A program made the translations under genes and the position numbers. The notes beneath the pieces were generated by a model, which ran no database searches, was not told the DNA's origin, and worked only from the letters and a program-made list of their open reading frames with translations. A DNA stretch of 64,000 bases from Sulfurimonas sp. (lineage in GTDB: Bacteria > Campylobacterota > Campylobacteria > Campylobacterales > Sulfurimonadaceae), in contig JAUZSC010000016.1 in assembly GCA_030949825.1 (NCBI GenBank), positions 1-64,000 on the forward strand, read 5' to 3'. Below, one piece after another: positions 9,821-17,447 of the stretch. Position 1 is the stretch's first letter; each line of letters begins with the position of its first letter.

Positions 9821-9889
9821 ATGTCAAACTCGGAGTTGAATAACACTTTGTATAAATTATCTTCTCTATCAAAGTGTGCGAAAGCCCCC
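9821..9889 (+). pseudogene. Start of a truncated gene, possibly a group II intron protein
   Basis: After TAAGGAGG (9803-9810) an ATG opens a frame reading MSNSELNNTLYKLSSLSK before it enters the left end of IS3 copy C. The strong ribosome site and residue pattern suggest the start of a real protein. Intron-encoded reverse transcriptases can begin this way, but about 20 residues cannot prove it. Confidence 0.3.
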
Positions 9890-9945
9890 TGTGTCAGGAT
9901 AGTTGTCCGAAACTTATGATATAAATCTTAATAAGGAACAAGACA

Positions 9946-10412
9946 ATGAGATATAGTAAAGCATACAAAGAAAAAGCAGTAAAAAAAGTGTTGGAAATGA
10001 GAGACACCCAAACTATGGGAACAATAGCAAAAGGCTTAAATATCTCAAAAGCCACCCTGCACACATATGGCTAAAAAATACTAAGGATACTCAAACAACA
10101 GATGGAGTGATAACACTTTCTGATAAGCTCCAAATCCTAAAAGAAAGCTACAGCATGAACGATGAAGCACTCAGTGCTTACTGCAGAGAGAAAGGTCTAT
10201 TTAAACATCAACTCCAAGAGTGGGAGAAGGACTTCCTTAAAGTCCATAAACCTGAAGACTCTACCGCTAAGAAAGCCCTAGAGGAGGAGAGAAGTAAGAG
10301 TAAAGCCTTAGCCAAGGAGTTGCGACGAAAGGAAAAGGCTCTAGCAGAGACAGCAACACTCTTAGTATTGCAAAAAAAGTTTCAAGCACTGTTGGAGGGA
10401 GAGGAAGTATGA
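9946..10412 (+). pseudogene. IS3 transposase OrfA, frameshifted (copy C)
   Basis: Identical in layout to copy A except for an extra CA in the CACACATATGG tract near 10061-10070, which breaks the frame after about 40 codons. The downstream part resumes from an internal ATG at 10107. The A AAA AAG slippage site is retained. One Ala-to-Val change (KVHKPED) is shared with the copy D fragment, linking C and D. Confidence 0.78.
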
Positions 10413-11478
10413 TACCTCTAGCAGTGCGAAAAGATATCTTAATCCTTGTTACACAAGCACATACAGATGGAGCACCTTTTTATAAAATAGCCCCTATCGT
10501 AGGATGTTGCACGAGAACACTCAAAAGATGGCAAGCTAATGAGCAGGATAAGCGAGACCCAGCGAATAAACTTCGAGACCAACTAACAAACTCTCTCAAG
10601 AGGAGAGAGAGCAGCTGATAAGCGTTGCTAACAATGAGAGCTATAAAAACCTATCCTCGCATCAAATAGTGCCTAAGCTTGCAGACAAAGGAATTTACCT
10701 TGCATCTGAATCAACATTTTACAGAGTACTCAAAGAGCATAAGCAACTGACCCATAGACATAAACAAAAAGAAGGGAGTAGACATAAGCCAACTCCTTTG
10801 GTAGCCTCAGAGCCTAATCAAATCTACAGTTGGGATATTACTTATCTACCAACAACAGTGCAAGGTGTATTTTATTACCTTTACCTCTTTATGGATATAT
10901 ATAGTCGCAAGATAGTCGGATGGCAAATCTATACCAAACAGAGCAGCGAGTTGGCTTCTGAAGTTATTAAAGATATAGCTATTAATGAAAACATCAAAGT
11001 AGATACAGTAACACTGCACTCAGACAATGGCTCCCCTATGAAAGGAGCTACATTTTTAACAACACTTCAAAAGCTAGGCGTTATGCCCACCTTTAGTAGA
11101 CCTAGCGTGAGTAACGATAATCCTTACTCAGAGTCCATGTTTAAAACACTCAAATATACACCCTCCTATCCTAGTAAGCCATTTGATAGTGTAGTTGAGG
11201 CAAGAATATGGTGTGAAACATTTGTGACTTGGTATAACCATCAACACTGTCATAGTAGTATTGGGTTTGTCACACCAGTTCAAAGACACTTGCTTCAAGA
11301 TAAGGAGATTTTAGAGAAAAGACATCGAGTATATGAGAAGGCTAAAGCAGCCAACCCTCGTAGATGGAGTGGTAGTACTCGTAACTGGTATTTCACAAAA
11401 GAAGTACATTTAAACCCCAATAAAGCAAAGGTAAACAATATAGCTGATAAAGTTTCAGCTGAAAGACATTCGGGTTAG
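10409..11478 (+). pseudogene. IS3 transposase OrfB, frameshifted (copy C)
   Basis: Relative to copy A it has an extra G in each of two CGAG contexts (near 10556 and 10576), which shift the frame after about 50 residues. The catalytic core (residues 87-355 equivalent) is open from 10669 onward with all three acidic residues. It may be a pseudogene or a sequencing artefact, because both extra bases occur in the same short context. Confidence 0.78.
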
Positions 11479-11533
11479 ACAAAGGTGGTACTTTCTAGGT
11501 ACTTAATTTGGACAACTAGACTGACATCTACCG

Positions 11534-12008
11534 ATACTAAGAGTGTTGCTGTCTCTGCTAGAGCCTTTTCCTTTCGTCGCAACTCCTTGGCTAAGGCTTT
11601 ACTCTTACTTCTCTCCTCCTCTAGGGCTTTCTTAGCGGTAGAGTCTTCAGGTTTATGGACTTTAAGGAAGTCCTTCTCCCACTCTTGGAGTTGATGTTTA
11701 AATAGACCTTTCTCTCTGCAGTAAGCACTGAGTGCTTCATCGTTCATGCTGTAGCTTTCTTTTAGGATTTGGAGCTTATCAGAAAGTGTTATCACTCCAT
11801 CTGTTGTTTGAGTATCCTTAGTATTTTTTAGCCATATGTGCAGGGTGGCTTTTGAGATATTTAAGCCTTTTGCTATTGTTCCCATAGTTTGGGTGTCTCT
11901 CATTTCCAACACTTTTTTTACTGCTTTTTCTTTGTATGCTTTACTATATCTCATTGTCTTGTTCCTTATTAAGATTTATATCATAAGTTTCGGACAACTA
12001 TCCTGACA
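11534..12008 (-). mobile_element. IS3-family insertion sequence, copy D (left-end fragment)
   Basis: This inverted fragment contains the left end (complement of TGTCAGGATAGTTGTCC at 11992-12008) and the first 139 codons of orfA (11538-11954). It is cut where it meets the right end of copy C. No matching right half is found on the other side of copy C, so it is a recombination or one-ended product and not a simple insertion of C into D. Confidence 0.82.
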
Positions 12009-12091
12009 CAGGGGGCTATGGGCGAATAAATAATTATGGAAAAGGAAGTAGCTATTTTTCAATAGAATTTACCTTATGTTAACCAATAAGT

Positions 12092-12138
12092 AAATATTTA
12101 ATCTTTAGCTATATTTTTATAAAAGGAAAACTCAATGT
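12092..12138 (+). repeat. 47-bp direct repeat, left copy (flanks the AbiE region)
   Basis: The sequence AAATATTTAATCTTTAGCTA...CTCAATGT occurs here and again at 14353-14398 with one extra T in this copy. The second copy is the promoter/leader and start codon of a DUF2130-like gene fragment. This copy leads into no recognisable coding sequence. The AbiE-type pair and a MITE lie between the repeats, so they may bound an inserted or excisable segment of about 2.2 kb. Confidence 0.6.
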
Positions 12139-12302
12139 TATCCATGTTCCAACATAGTTGATACTTCAGGCGCATTAACATTTTTATATCTACTTTTTCA
12201 CTCCATCCAAAAATATTGACACTGCTAATAATTGCTCTTTAACAACTAGATTTTTCTCTTTTCTCATCAAGACAAGAACTTCTTATTTTGAAGTTTGTTG
12301 TT

Positions 12303-13437
12303 TTATAGCAATATAGTTTTAATAATATTAAATTTTTGCTTCAGGTCTTCAATGAACAAATCCTCATCAATATTTTTATCTGCTAAAAAACTCGTGATTT
12401 TCTCAACATGATTAATATTTTTCAGCTGGCGGTTTAATAGCTTTTCATAATTAATTATTTCCAATATTTGAGTATTGCCAGTTTTTTTTTACCATATCTA
12501 CTATATTTTCTGGAATATAATCTATGGTTCTTAAAATCATTTTAAATAAATCAGGTTTATCTAAGAGAAAATGAAAAACTGTTTTTTTTTGATAAATTCT
12601 TTTCATTAGGGTAAATATTTAAACCCAACGAGCAATATTCATCTAGTTTAGAATAACTTCCATCCTGTGCTAACTTAATGCATAATGTTGAGTTATCTAA
12701 TCCAAACCTCATGTCAGTCAAAGTAGAGTATATTTCACTAAGTAAAGCATCGCTCTCAGCTTTAACTTTAGATAGTATCAGTGTTTTGAAATATTTTCTT
12801 ATGTATTTAAAATCAACATTTTCGTTAAGTCTTAATGTTTCTAGACCTTCATCATCAGCGTCAAGCTTACTTTTGAGTAATCTATTTTCTACAAGTATGC
12901 TTTCAAAGCTAGATTCTGGATAATTCTTTTGTGTTAAATCTATTATCTGATTGAAATTAAAATGCCTATCATTTAGAAGTGTATATAAATCATAGAAGTC
13001 TCTACTTTTTATTCTATACCTTAACACTGAATACATTTTCATTGCAGCTATAGTATCTATATTAGTAATATTAATGTAGCCATCACGATAATTGATAGAA
13101 TCATCTTTACCCAGTTTTATGTCTGTGGTTGTGTGAAAAGTAACTCTCACTCCACCTATGTTATAGTCACGTTGGTTTTCTTCATTTAACTCAGATGATA
13201 CATCCCATTTTAAATCAGATAGTTTAGATAATATTAAATCAATGCTTTTTATTGTTTTTTTTATCTATAAAGGGATGTGTTAAAAAGAAATCAAGATCCT
13301 CAGAAGTTCTATGCTGTAAATAGATTGATAAAGCTGTTCCACCAACTAAATTCCAATTATTAATCTCTTCCATTTTATTTAAATCTAAAAAAAAGATTTT
13401 TTGTTAATGGTGGCATAGATTTATCAAGGTTAAACAT
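12303..13437 (-). pseudogene. abiEii: AbiEii-type nucleotidyltransferase toxin, split by four homopolymer indels
   Basis: Joining the frames gives a protein of about 375 residues that starts MFNLDKSMPPL and carries WNLVGGTALSIYLQHRTSEDLDFF in two short steps. That is the GG-T-A-L...R-x-S-x-D-L-D-F signature of AbiEii/AbiGii nucleotidyltransferase toxins. Frame breaks fall exactly at runs of A or T (13387-13394, 13255-13262, 12582-12590, 12482-12490). The ATG at 13437 overlaps the end of the antitoxin gene, typical of translational coupling. Family toxins transfer nucleotides to tRNA ends. Whether this copy is dead, phase-variable or mis-sequenced is open. Confidence 0.7.
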
Positions 13438-13912
13438 TAAGTAGTTCCTCTATACTATTTTGAATTTTCCCTTGGCTTCTAAAGTTATTTAAATAAACCT
13501 CTAAAACTCTAGAGCTACCAAATTTTCTAACAATAATTTCAGACATAACTAAACTATCTTCGGCTAAAACTCTAGAAATAAAATTATCCAAAGGAATAAA
13601 GTTATCTCTATTACTGTAAAAAAGACTTTTAAACATAGGAATACTAGAAGGTTTAATTCTATTATGTCTTATTGAGTAAGAATCTTGTGGTTTATATTTA
13701 TTTAATTCTAGTCCTTCTTGCTTTTTGCTTATTTCACTTTTTTTACGTCTATAAAACTTTCCTTTACCAATCTTGATTATTTCTCCAGAGTTAGCAAGTC
13801 TGCTTATTATTACAGATAAAGCATCTTTGTCAAACTCATTCAGGTCTGCAAAAGAGTAAGCTTTATATGGTTTTAAATGATTTAATTTATTTTTAAATTC
13901 TCTGCTTAACAT
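13430..13912 (-). CDS. abiEi: AbiEi-type antitoxin/regulator
   Basis: A 160-residue basic protein with an N-terminal winged-helix (residues 15-55: YSFADLNEFDKDALSVIISRL, then GEIIKIGKGKFYRR), the usual start of AbiEi/DUF6088 antitoxins, which repress their own operon. It precedes and overlaps the AbiEii-type toxin by 8 nt. A perfect 7-bp dyad stands 31 nt upstream and is a likely operator. Confidence 0.72.
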   Translation of the reverse strand: MLSREFKNKLNHLKPYKAYSFADLNEFDKDALSVIISRLANSGEIIKIGKGKFYRRKKSEISKKQEGLELNKYKPQDSYSIRHNRIKPSSIPMFKSLFYSNRDNFIPLDNFISRVLAEDSLVMSEIIVRKFGSSRVLEVYLNNFRSQGKIQNSIEELLNV

Positions 13913-13943
13913 GACGAAAACCTTTCATTTATTTAATATGATT

Positions 13944-13959
13944 ATATCATTTATGATAT
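13944..13959 (-). promoter_or_regulatory. Candidate AbiEi operator
   Basis: ATATCAT-TT-ATGATAT is a perfect inverted repeat placed 31-47 nt before the antitoxin start, where autoregulatory sites of AbiE operons are expected. The surrounding AT-rich sequence offers -10-like hexamers on the minus strand. Confidence 0.5.
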
Positions 13960-14045
13960 GTTTTTGTCAAGATTTCATTCAATAGATATACTTTATATTT
14001 TTTATTGATTTACAATACAGATGATAATATATTAATCCATACATT

Positions 14046-14237
14046 ATGAATATCGCTCTTATGTAGCAAGCTAATCCAAATCAATTTTAAAACTTTTACT
14101 CTTTAATTTCCCCTAAAACCTTAACTATGCTATCTCTTAATTACCTACCTTGTGAATTGATAGTGCAATTATATCTTTTAAGTGGTTATTTTAGGGGCTT
14201 TTATTGGGTTAGCTTGCTACATAAGAGGGATGAATAT
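14046..14237. repeat. 176-bp MITE with 8-bp target duplication
   Basis: A non-coding element of 176 bp (14054-14229) bounded by ATGAATAT direct repeats (14046-14053, 14230-14237). The ends are imperfect inverted repeats: CTCTTATGTAGCAAGCTAA on the left and the complement TTAGCTTGCTACATAAGAG on the right. A second inner pair, CCCCTAAAACC and GGTTATTTTAGGGG, would let the whole element fold. This is the anatomy of a miniature inverted-repeat transposable element mobilised in trans. No parent transposase with these ends is seen in the window. Confidence 0.8.
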
Positions 14238-14352
14238 GAGAGTACGATACAACTAAATGTTTGTGCAAGATGTCTATTATTAAGTTTTTTTTGAACAAGA
14301 CAAATATGATTGACAAAGTAGTAGTTTGGATAAATTATGTTACGGAATAAAC

Positions 14353-14398
14353 AAATATTTAATCTTTAGCTATATTTTATAAAAGGAAAACTCAATGT
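14353..14398 (+). repeat. 46-bp direct repeat, right copy
   Basis: Matches 12092-12138 apart from one T. It ends on the start codon of the DUF2130-like fragment and includes AAAAGGAAAA before the ATG, so the repeated unit is that gene's leader region. Confidence 0.6.
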
Positions 14399-14505
14399 CT
14401 AATAAATTTACTATTATATGTACTAACTGTCATAGTAAAATTAGTGTCGAGAAAGCTCTTTATGAGCTTAAATTAAAAAAATGTGTAACTAATCACCCTC
14501 TCTAA
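14395..14505 (+). pseudogene. DUF2130-like protein, N-terminal fragment
   Basis: The frame reads MSNKFTIICTNCHSKISVEK, which looks like the zinc-ribbon start (C-x2-C then S-VEKAL) of DUF2130 proteins, usually above 400 residues. After about 30 codons it enters the end of an IS66-type remnant and stops. The rest of the gene is missing. Confidence 0.45.
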
Positions 14506-14966
14506 AAGAGAGAATTCCCCTGCATTATAGAAACCAAGGATTCAAATTCATTTAAGCCGCGTTTACGAGAAGTATCAATAACAGATCGTAAGTTAGCATA
14601 ATTTTGTGCACCTTCAAGTGATTTGAATTGTCCTGATACTTTTTGCTTAACCTTTACATTTCTAATAGCGCGTTCACTTCCATTATTATCAGCTGGTATA
14701 TTTTCATCAAGTAAAAAAATCAACAACCCCGAGGCAAGCCTTTTAGCTAAACGCTAAAACTTTTTTTCGTAAACTAAAAAGTAGTGGTATATCCAGAGGT
14801 TATTATCTTATATCACGACCCAAGGGTCGGGGAATTAAACCCTCCACTGAGTAAAGAGTTTATCTTTGGACTTTGTAAGTGATTTTATTTGTTTATGCGT
14901 TTCACTTTTTTCTATATATGGCATAGATAAAAGATGTTGTAGCATTTTGTCATACTGAGCTTTATA
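14502..14966 (-). pseudogene. IS66 transposase TnpC, interrupted C-terminal fragment
   Basis: 14502-14720 encodes the hallmark IS66 C-terminus (FLLDENIPADNNGSERAIRN, then KVSGQFKSLEGAQNYANLRS). 14845-14966 encodes the segment preceding it (YDKMLQHLLSMPYIEKSETH and IKSLTKSKDKLFTQ). The two pieces are separated by about 120 bp of unrelated sequence with IS605-like hairpins. No intact reading frame remains. Confidence 0.7.
14725..14845. mobile_element. Miniature IS200/IS605-like insert inside IS66 tnpC
   Basis: About 120 bp split the tnpC remnant. One edge carries CAACCCCGAGGCAAGCC. The other carries the hairpin GACCCAAGGGTC followed by GGGGAATTAAACCC. These short imperfect hairpins near a GGGG-rich edge resemble the ends of IS200/IS605 elements and of non-autonomous palindrome-associated derivatives. 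No tnpA or tnpB is present. The assignment rests on end features only. Confidence 0.4.
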
Positions 14967-15050
14967 CTGCCCCAAGAAAAACAAACAACATTTTCTAAAT
15001 CGTTATTCCTAAAAAGCTAAAATAACACAATAAAATGAGAGGGTAATATC

Positions 15051-15479
15051 ATGAGCAGAAAGAGAACAGTTTATACAGCGGAGTACAAAACAAGGTTAGT
15101 ATTAGAAATTTTAAAAGAAGAAAAAACACTAGCAGAAATAGCAAGTGTAAATAAAATAACACCACTGAACCTACAGAATTGGAAGAAGATATTTCTTGCA
15201 AATGCAGAACTAGCGATGGAACCAAGTAAAGCTATAAAAGAATATAAAGAAGCGAATACAAAGCTACAAATTGAAGTAGGTGAATATGCTAAGAAAGTTG
15301 GACAGTTAACGATAGAAAAGGACTGGCTTGTGGAAAAGCTAAAAGACTTGGACTTATCTAAAAAACTAGAAATGGTTGATGAATCCAAGTCTAAAGTAAT
15401 GTCAGTAGTAAAACAATGCGAACTACTACATCTTAGCAGAAGTAATATTTATTACGCACCAGTGGTGAACGAGACATAA
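15051..15479 (+). pseudogene. IS3-type transposase OrfA plus start of OrfB (second element)
   Basis: It begins with the HTH_Tnp pattern SRKRTVYTAEYKTRLVLEIL, continues through a coiled coil into a region like the start of OrfB (CELLHLSRSNIYYAP), and stops after a frameshift near 15468-15478. It is a mutated OrfAB-like frame. Confidence 0.65.
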
Positions 15480-16239
15480 ACTAGCCATCAAAGAAGAGAT
15501 AAAAGCTATCTTTGAAGAGATACCAATATATGGAGCTAAAAAGGTATATCACCAACTCAAAGAGAACGGCTTTAATGTGAGTCTTAACACAGTCACATCT
15601 TATCGTAAAGAGTTAGGCTTAAGAGCTATTCTAGCTGTTAGAGAGCCTATCTCACTTACTCAAGCAAACATTGCACATCCTAAATATTCTTATAAACTAA
15701 GAGGCTTAGATATAGTGAGAGCTAATCAAGTGTGGAGTACAGATATTACCTACATAAAGATAGCTGGTGGTATGGTTTATCTTGCTGCTGTTATAGATTG
15801 GTACTCGAAGGCTGTTCTGAGTTGGCGAATCTCTAACACTATGGATACAGCCCTTGTAATGGATGTCCTTGATGAAGCACTTCTGAAGTATGGGAAACCA
15901 GAGATATTTAACACTGATTAGGGGAGTCAATATACAAGTTATATCCATACACAAAAACTTAAAGATAATGGCATTATAATCTCAATGGATGGAGTTGGCA
16001 GAGCAACAGATAATATAGCAATTGAGAGGTTCTGGCGAAGTGCTAAAGTAGAGAGAATTTACTTGAACCAATATAACACAATTAAAGAGCTAAAAGAAGA
16101 TGTAGCAGACTATATGCAATTTTACAATTACAGGAGATTTCATGAAACACTTGATTATAAAAAACCGATGAATGTTTACTTTGAGAGTTTGAAAATTAAC
16201 AAGGAAATTTTTACTATTACTGAGAAAAGTGTAGCATAG
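15480..16239 (+). pseudogene. IS3-type transposase OrfB catalytic part with nonsense codon
   Basis: The rve core is recognisable (VWSTDITYIKIAGG, AVIDWYSKAVLSW, ATDNIAIERFWRS), but the second catalytic segment reads FNTD-stop-GSQYTS. The TAG at 15919-15921 replaces the usual Gln codon after the catalytic Asp. With the upstream frameshift, this marks the element as inactive. Confidence 0.75.
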
Positions 16240-16296
16240 GGTTACACACTAGGACGGAATAAGGATTCTGGAAAAGTTGTCTTGACTAATTGGGGT

Positions 16297-16517
16297 GGTA
16301 TAATTGTATGTTTGGATATGTAAATACTATTAAGAGTGGAAGATCTATTATATATGGAGTATTTAGGGATAATGAGCTTCTTTATGCAGTAGAGTTAAGA
16401 GCCATGCAAATCGCTCAAGCCTTAGGAAAATTTAATAAAAAAATAGATGAGCTTGATATGAATATTATTAAGAAATGGCATAAGGAGAAGTATATTAGTA
16501 GCTGTTATAGTTCATAA
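16297..16517 (+). pseudogene. PcfJ-like protein, C-terminal fragment
   Basis: The frame reads YGVFRDNELLYAVELRAMQI and ends IIKKWHKEKY, parallel to the C-terminus of the PcfJ-like protein at 42460 (YGFFLDGTLQFAVEI...TVKKWFD). The body of the gene is lost at the IS3-type element. The relic suggests that an older copy of the element's PcfJ-like gene, or a related element, was here. Confidence 0.5.
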
Positions 16518-16550
16518 CTATAGAATGTATGGAGAGCTTGATTATATAAA

Positions 16551-17045
16551 TTATTTAAGACAAGCTCTAATATCAGAAATAGAAATAAATAACTTATTAC
16601 TCGTATCTTCAAATTTTTTAAATCCATATTTTTCATAAAAACTACTTACTCCATCTTTGGAATCAACAATGACTAATGGAAATCCAACCGTATCACTAGC
16701 ATTAAGAAGTTTTTTTAAAGCATCCACTAATAGCCATGAACCTATTGAATTTTTCATATATTTTTTATCAACTGCTAAGCGAGCTATCAAAGCAACTGTA
16801 TTATTATATTGATATTTTTTTTGTAGTTTTGATGGGAATGAATTTAAATCAATATTTGCCATCGTGAGGGTATAAAATCCTACAATACTAGTATCATCCT
16901 CTTTATCTTCTAGTACATATGTTCGACTATTGTCTTTATTTGATTGTTGGTTTGCTATTAACTTTAAATAATTATTTAAAGCTTCAACTCCACAATCAAA
17001 ACTATTACGATTATGCTTCTTAGCGTCAAGAGCTACAGTAATCAT
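16551..17045 (-). CDS. GNAT acetyltransferase toxin (TacT-like)
   Basis: A 164-residue GNAT-fold protein that starts ITVALDAKKHNRNSFDCGVE and carries the acetyl-CoA loop region in LIARLAVDKKYMKNSIGSWLL and the C-terminal FYEKYGFKKF. This matches the TacT/AtaT group, which acetylates the amino acid on charged tRNA and stops translation. It is translated after, and overlaps by one base, a DUF1778-type antitoxin gene. Confidence 0.85.
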   Translation of the reverse strand: MITVALDAKKHNRNSFDCGVEALNNYLKLIANQQSNKDNSRTYVLEDKEDDTSIVGFYTLTMANIDLNSFPSKLQKKYQYNNTVALIARLAVDKKYMKNSIGSWLLVDALKKLLNASDTVGFPLVIVDSKDGVSSFYEKYGFKKFEDTSNKLFISISDIRACLK

Positions 17046-17317
17046 TAAAGTGTTTTATCATTATATTTTTTAAATGCTTTACCTAAATTTTCATTACCCT
17101 GCGGAGGTGCTTCAAGTGCATTAATAAATAGTATCGCATCTTTTTGAGTAAGTTTTATTGAGTTTTCATTTTCTACAATCATATTTGCTTTTTCAATGGC
17201 TGCATTTAAAACAAATGAGTTTATACTTGATATTCCTATTAAGGCAGCAGCTTTTGAAAGTAACTCTTGGGTGTCTAAGCTAACTCTAGCTGTTATCCGA
17301 GGTGATGTTGCTGTCAT
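17045..17317 (-). CDS. DUF1778/RHH antitoxin (TacA-like)
   Basis: About 90 residues: an N-terminal ribbon-helix-helix (RITARVSLDTQELLSKAAAL, then GISSINSFVLNAA) and a flexible C-terminal tail (DAILFINALEAPPQGNENLG) of the kind that blocks the GNAT toxin. The ATG at 17317 is preferred over that at 17341, because AAAGGA lies 5-10 nt upstream and the operator dyad would otherwise be inside the gene. The stop overlaps the toxin start. Confidence 0.85.
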   Translation of the reverse strand: MTATSPRITARVSLDTQELLSKAAALIGISSINSFVLNAAIEKANMIVENENSIKLTQKDAILFINALEAPPQGNENLGKAFKKYNDKTL

Positions 17318-17330
17318 GCTATGTCCTTTT

Positions 17331-17353
17331 ATATGTGACAATATGGCACATAT
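17331..17353 (-). promoter_or_regulatory. Operator of the GNAT toxin-antitoxin pair
   Basis: ATATGTG-N9-CACATAT is a perfect 7-bp inverted repeat placed 14-36 nt upstream of the chosen antitoxin start. RHH antitoxins of this family bind such dyads to repress their operon. Confidence 0.6.
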
Positions 17354-17408
17354 GAAATTATAGCATTATTTTAATTTATAAGTCATTTAAAGTAATAAAA
17401 TTTCAAGA

Positions 17409-17441
17409 TAGACAAAATACGTCTGCTAATTAAAATATACT
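17409..17441 (+). promoter_or_regulatory. GACA/TGTC-type promoter site 1 (helicase)
   Basis: Dyad TAGACAAAATACGTCTG, 10 nt, then TATACT at 17436-17441. The helicase ATG follows after only 6 nt, so its mRNA may be nearly leaderless. This is the first of thirteen sites with the same spacing. Confidence 0.75.
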
Positions 17442-17447
17442 AACACT

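Larger units (their letters stand above)
7720..9889 (+). ncRNA. Possible group II intron 5' remnant, split by IS1182-type element
   Basis: The non-coding stretches 7720-7981 and 9560-9820 look like one structured RNA divided by the IS1182-type element. The first begins GTGTGCC, fitting the group II 5' consensus GTGYG, and has GC-rich segments that look paired (for example near CTTCGGCG). The second ends with a strong ribosome site, TAAGGAGG, before a short coding start that could be an intron-encoded protein. I could not place domains V and VI, which would lie beyond the IS3 copy C junction. This is inference from general layout only. The alternative is unrelated non-coding DNA. Confidence 0.3.
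9892..11526 (+). mobile_element. IS3-family insertion sequence, copy C
   Basis: A full-length copy with left end TGTCAGGATAGTTGTCC (9892-9908) and the right-end complement closing at 11526. A few bases outside both ends (CCCCCTG on the left, TCTACCG on the right) are also shared with other copies. Its right end is joined head-on to a fragment of a fourth, inverted copy, so inverted IS sequence forms a large palindrome-like junction here. Confidence 0.9.
14485..14967 (-). mobile_element. IS66-type element, remnant
   Basis: The remnant begins GTAACTAATCACCC next to the interrupted DUF2130-like gene and holds the C-terminal part of the transposase TnpC in two pieces separated by a small IS200/IS605-like insert. 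The other side is cut by a second IS3-type element at about 14968. Confidence 0.65.
14968..16296 (+). mobile_element. Second IS3-type element, decayed
   Basis: An element of about 1.33 kb, unrelated in sequence to copies A-D. It has loosely matching ends (TGCCCCAA...ACAACATTTTC on the left, complement of CACCCCAATT...ACAACTTTTCC on the right) and degraded orfA/orfB. The left flank is the IS66 remnant and the right flank a PcfJ-like gene end, so it joins two previously separate sequences. Confidence 0.72.
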
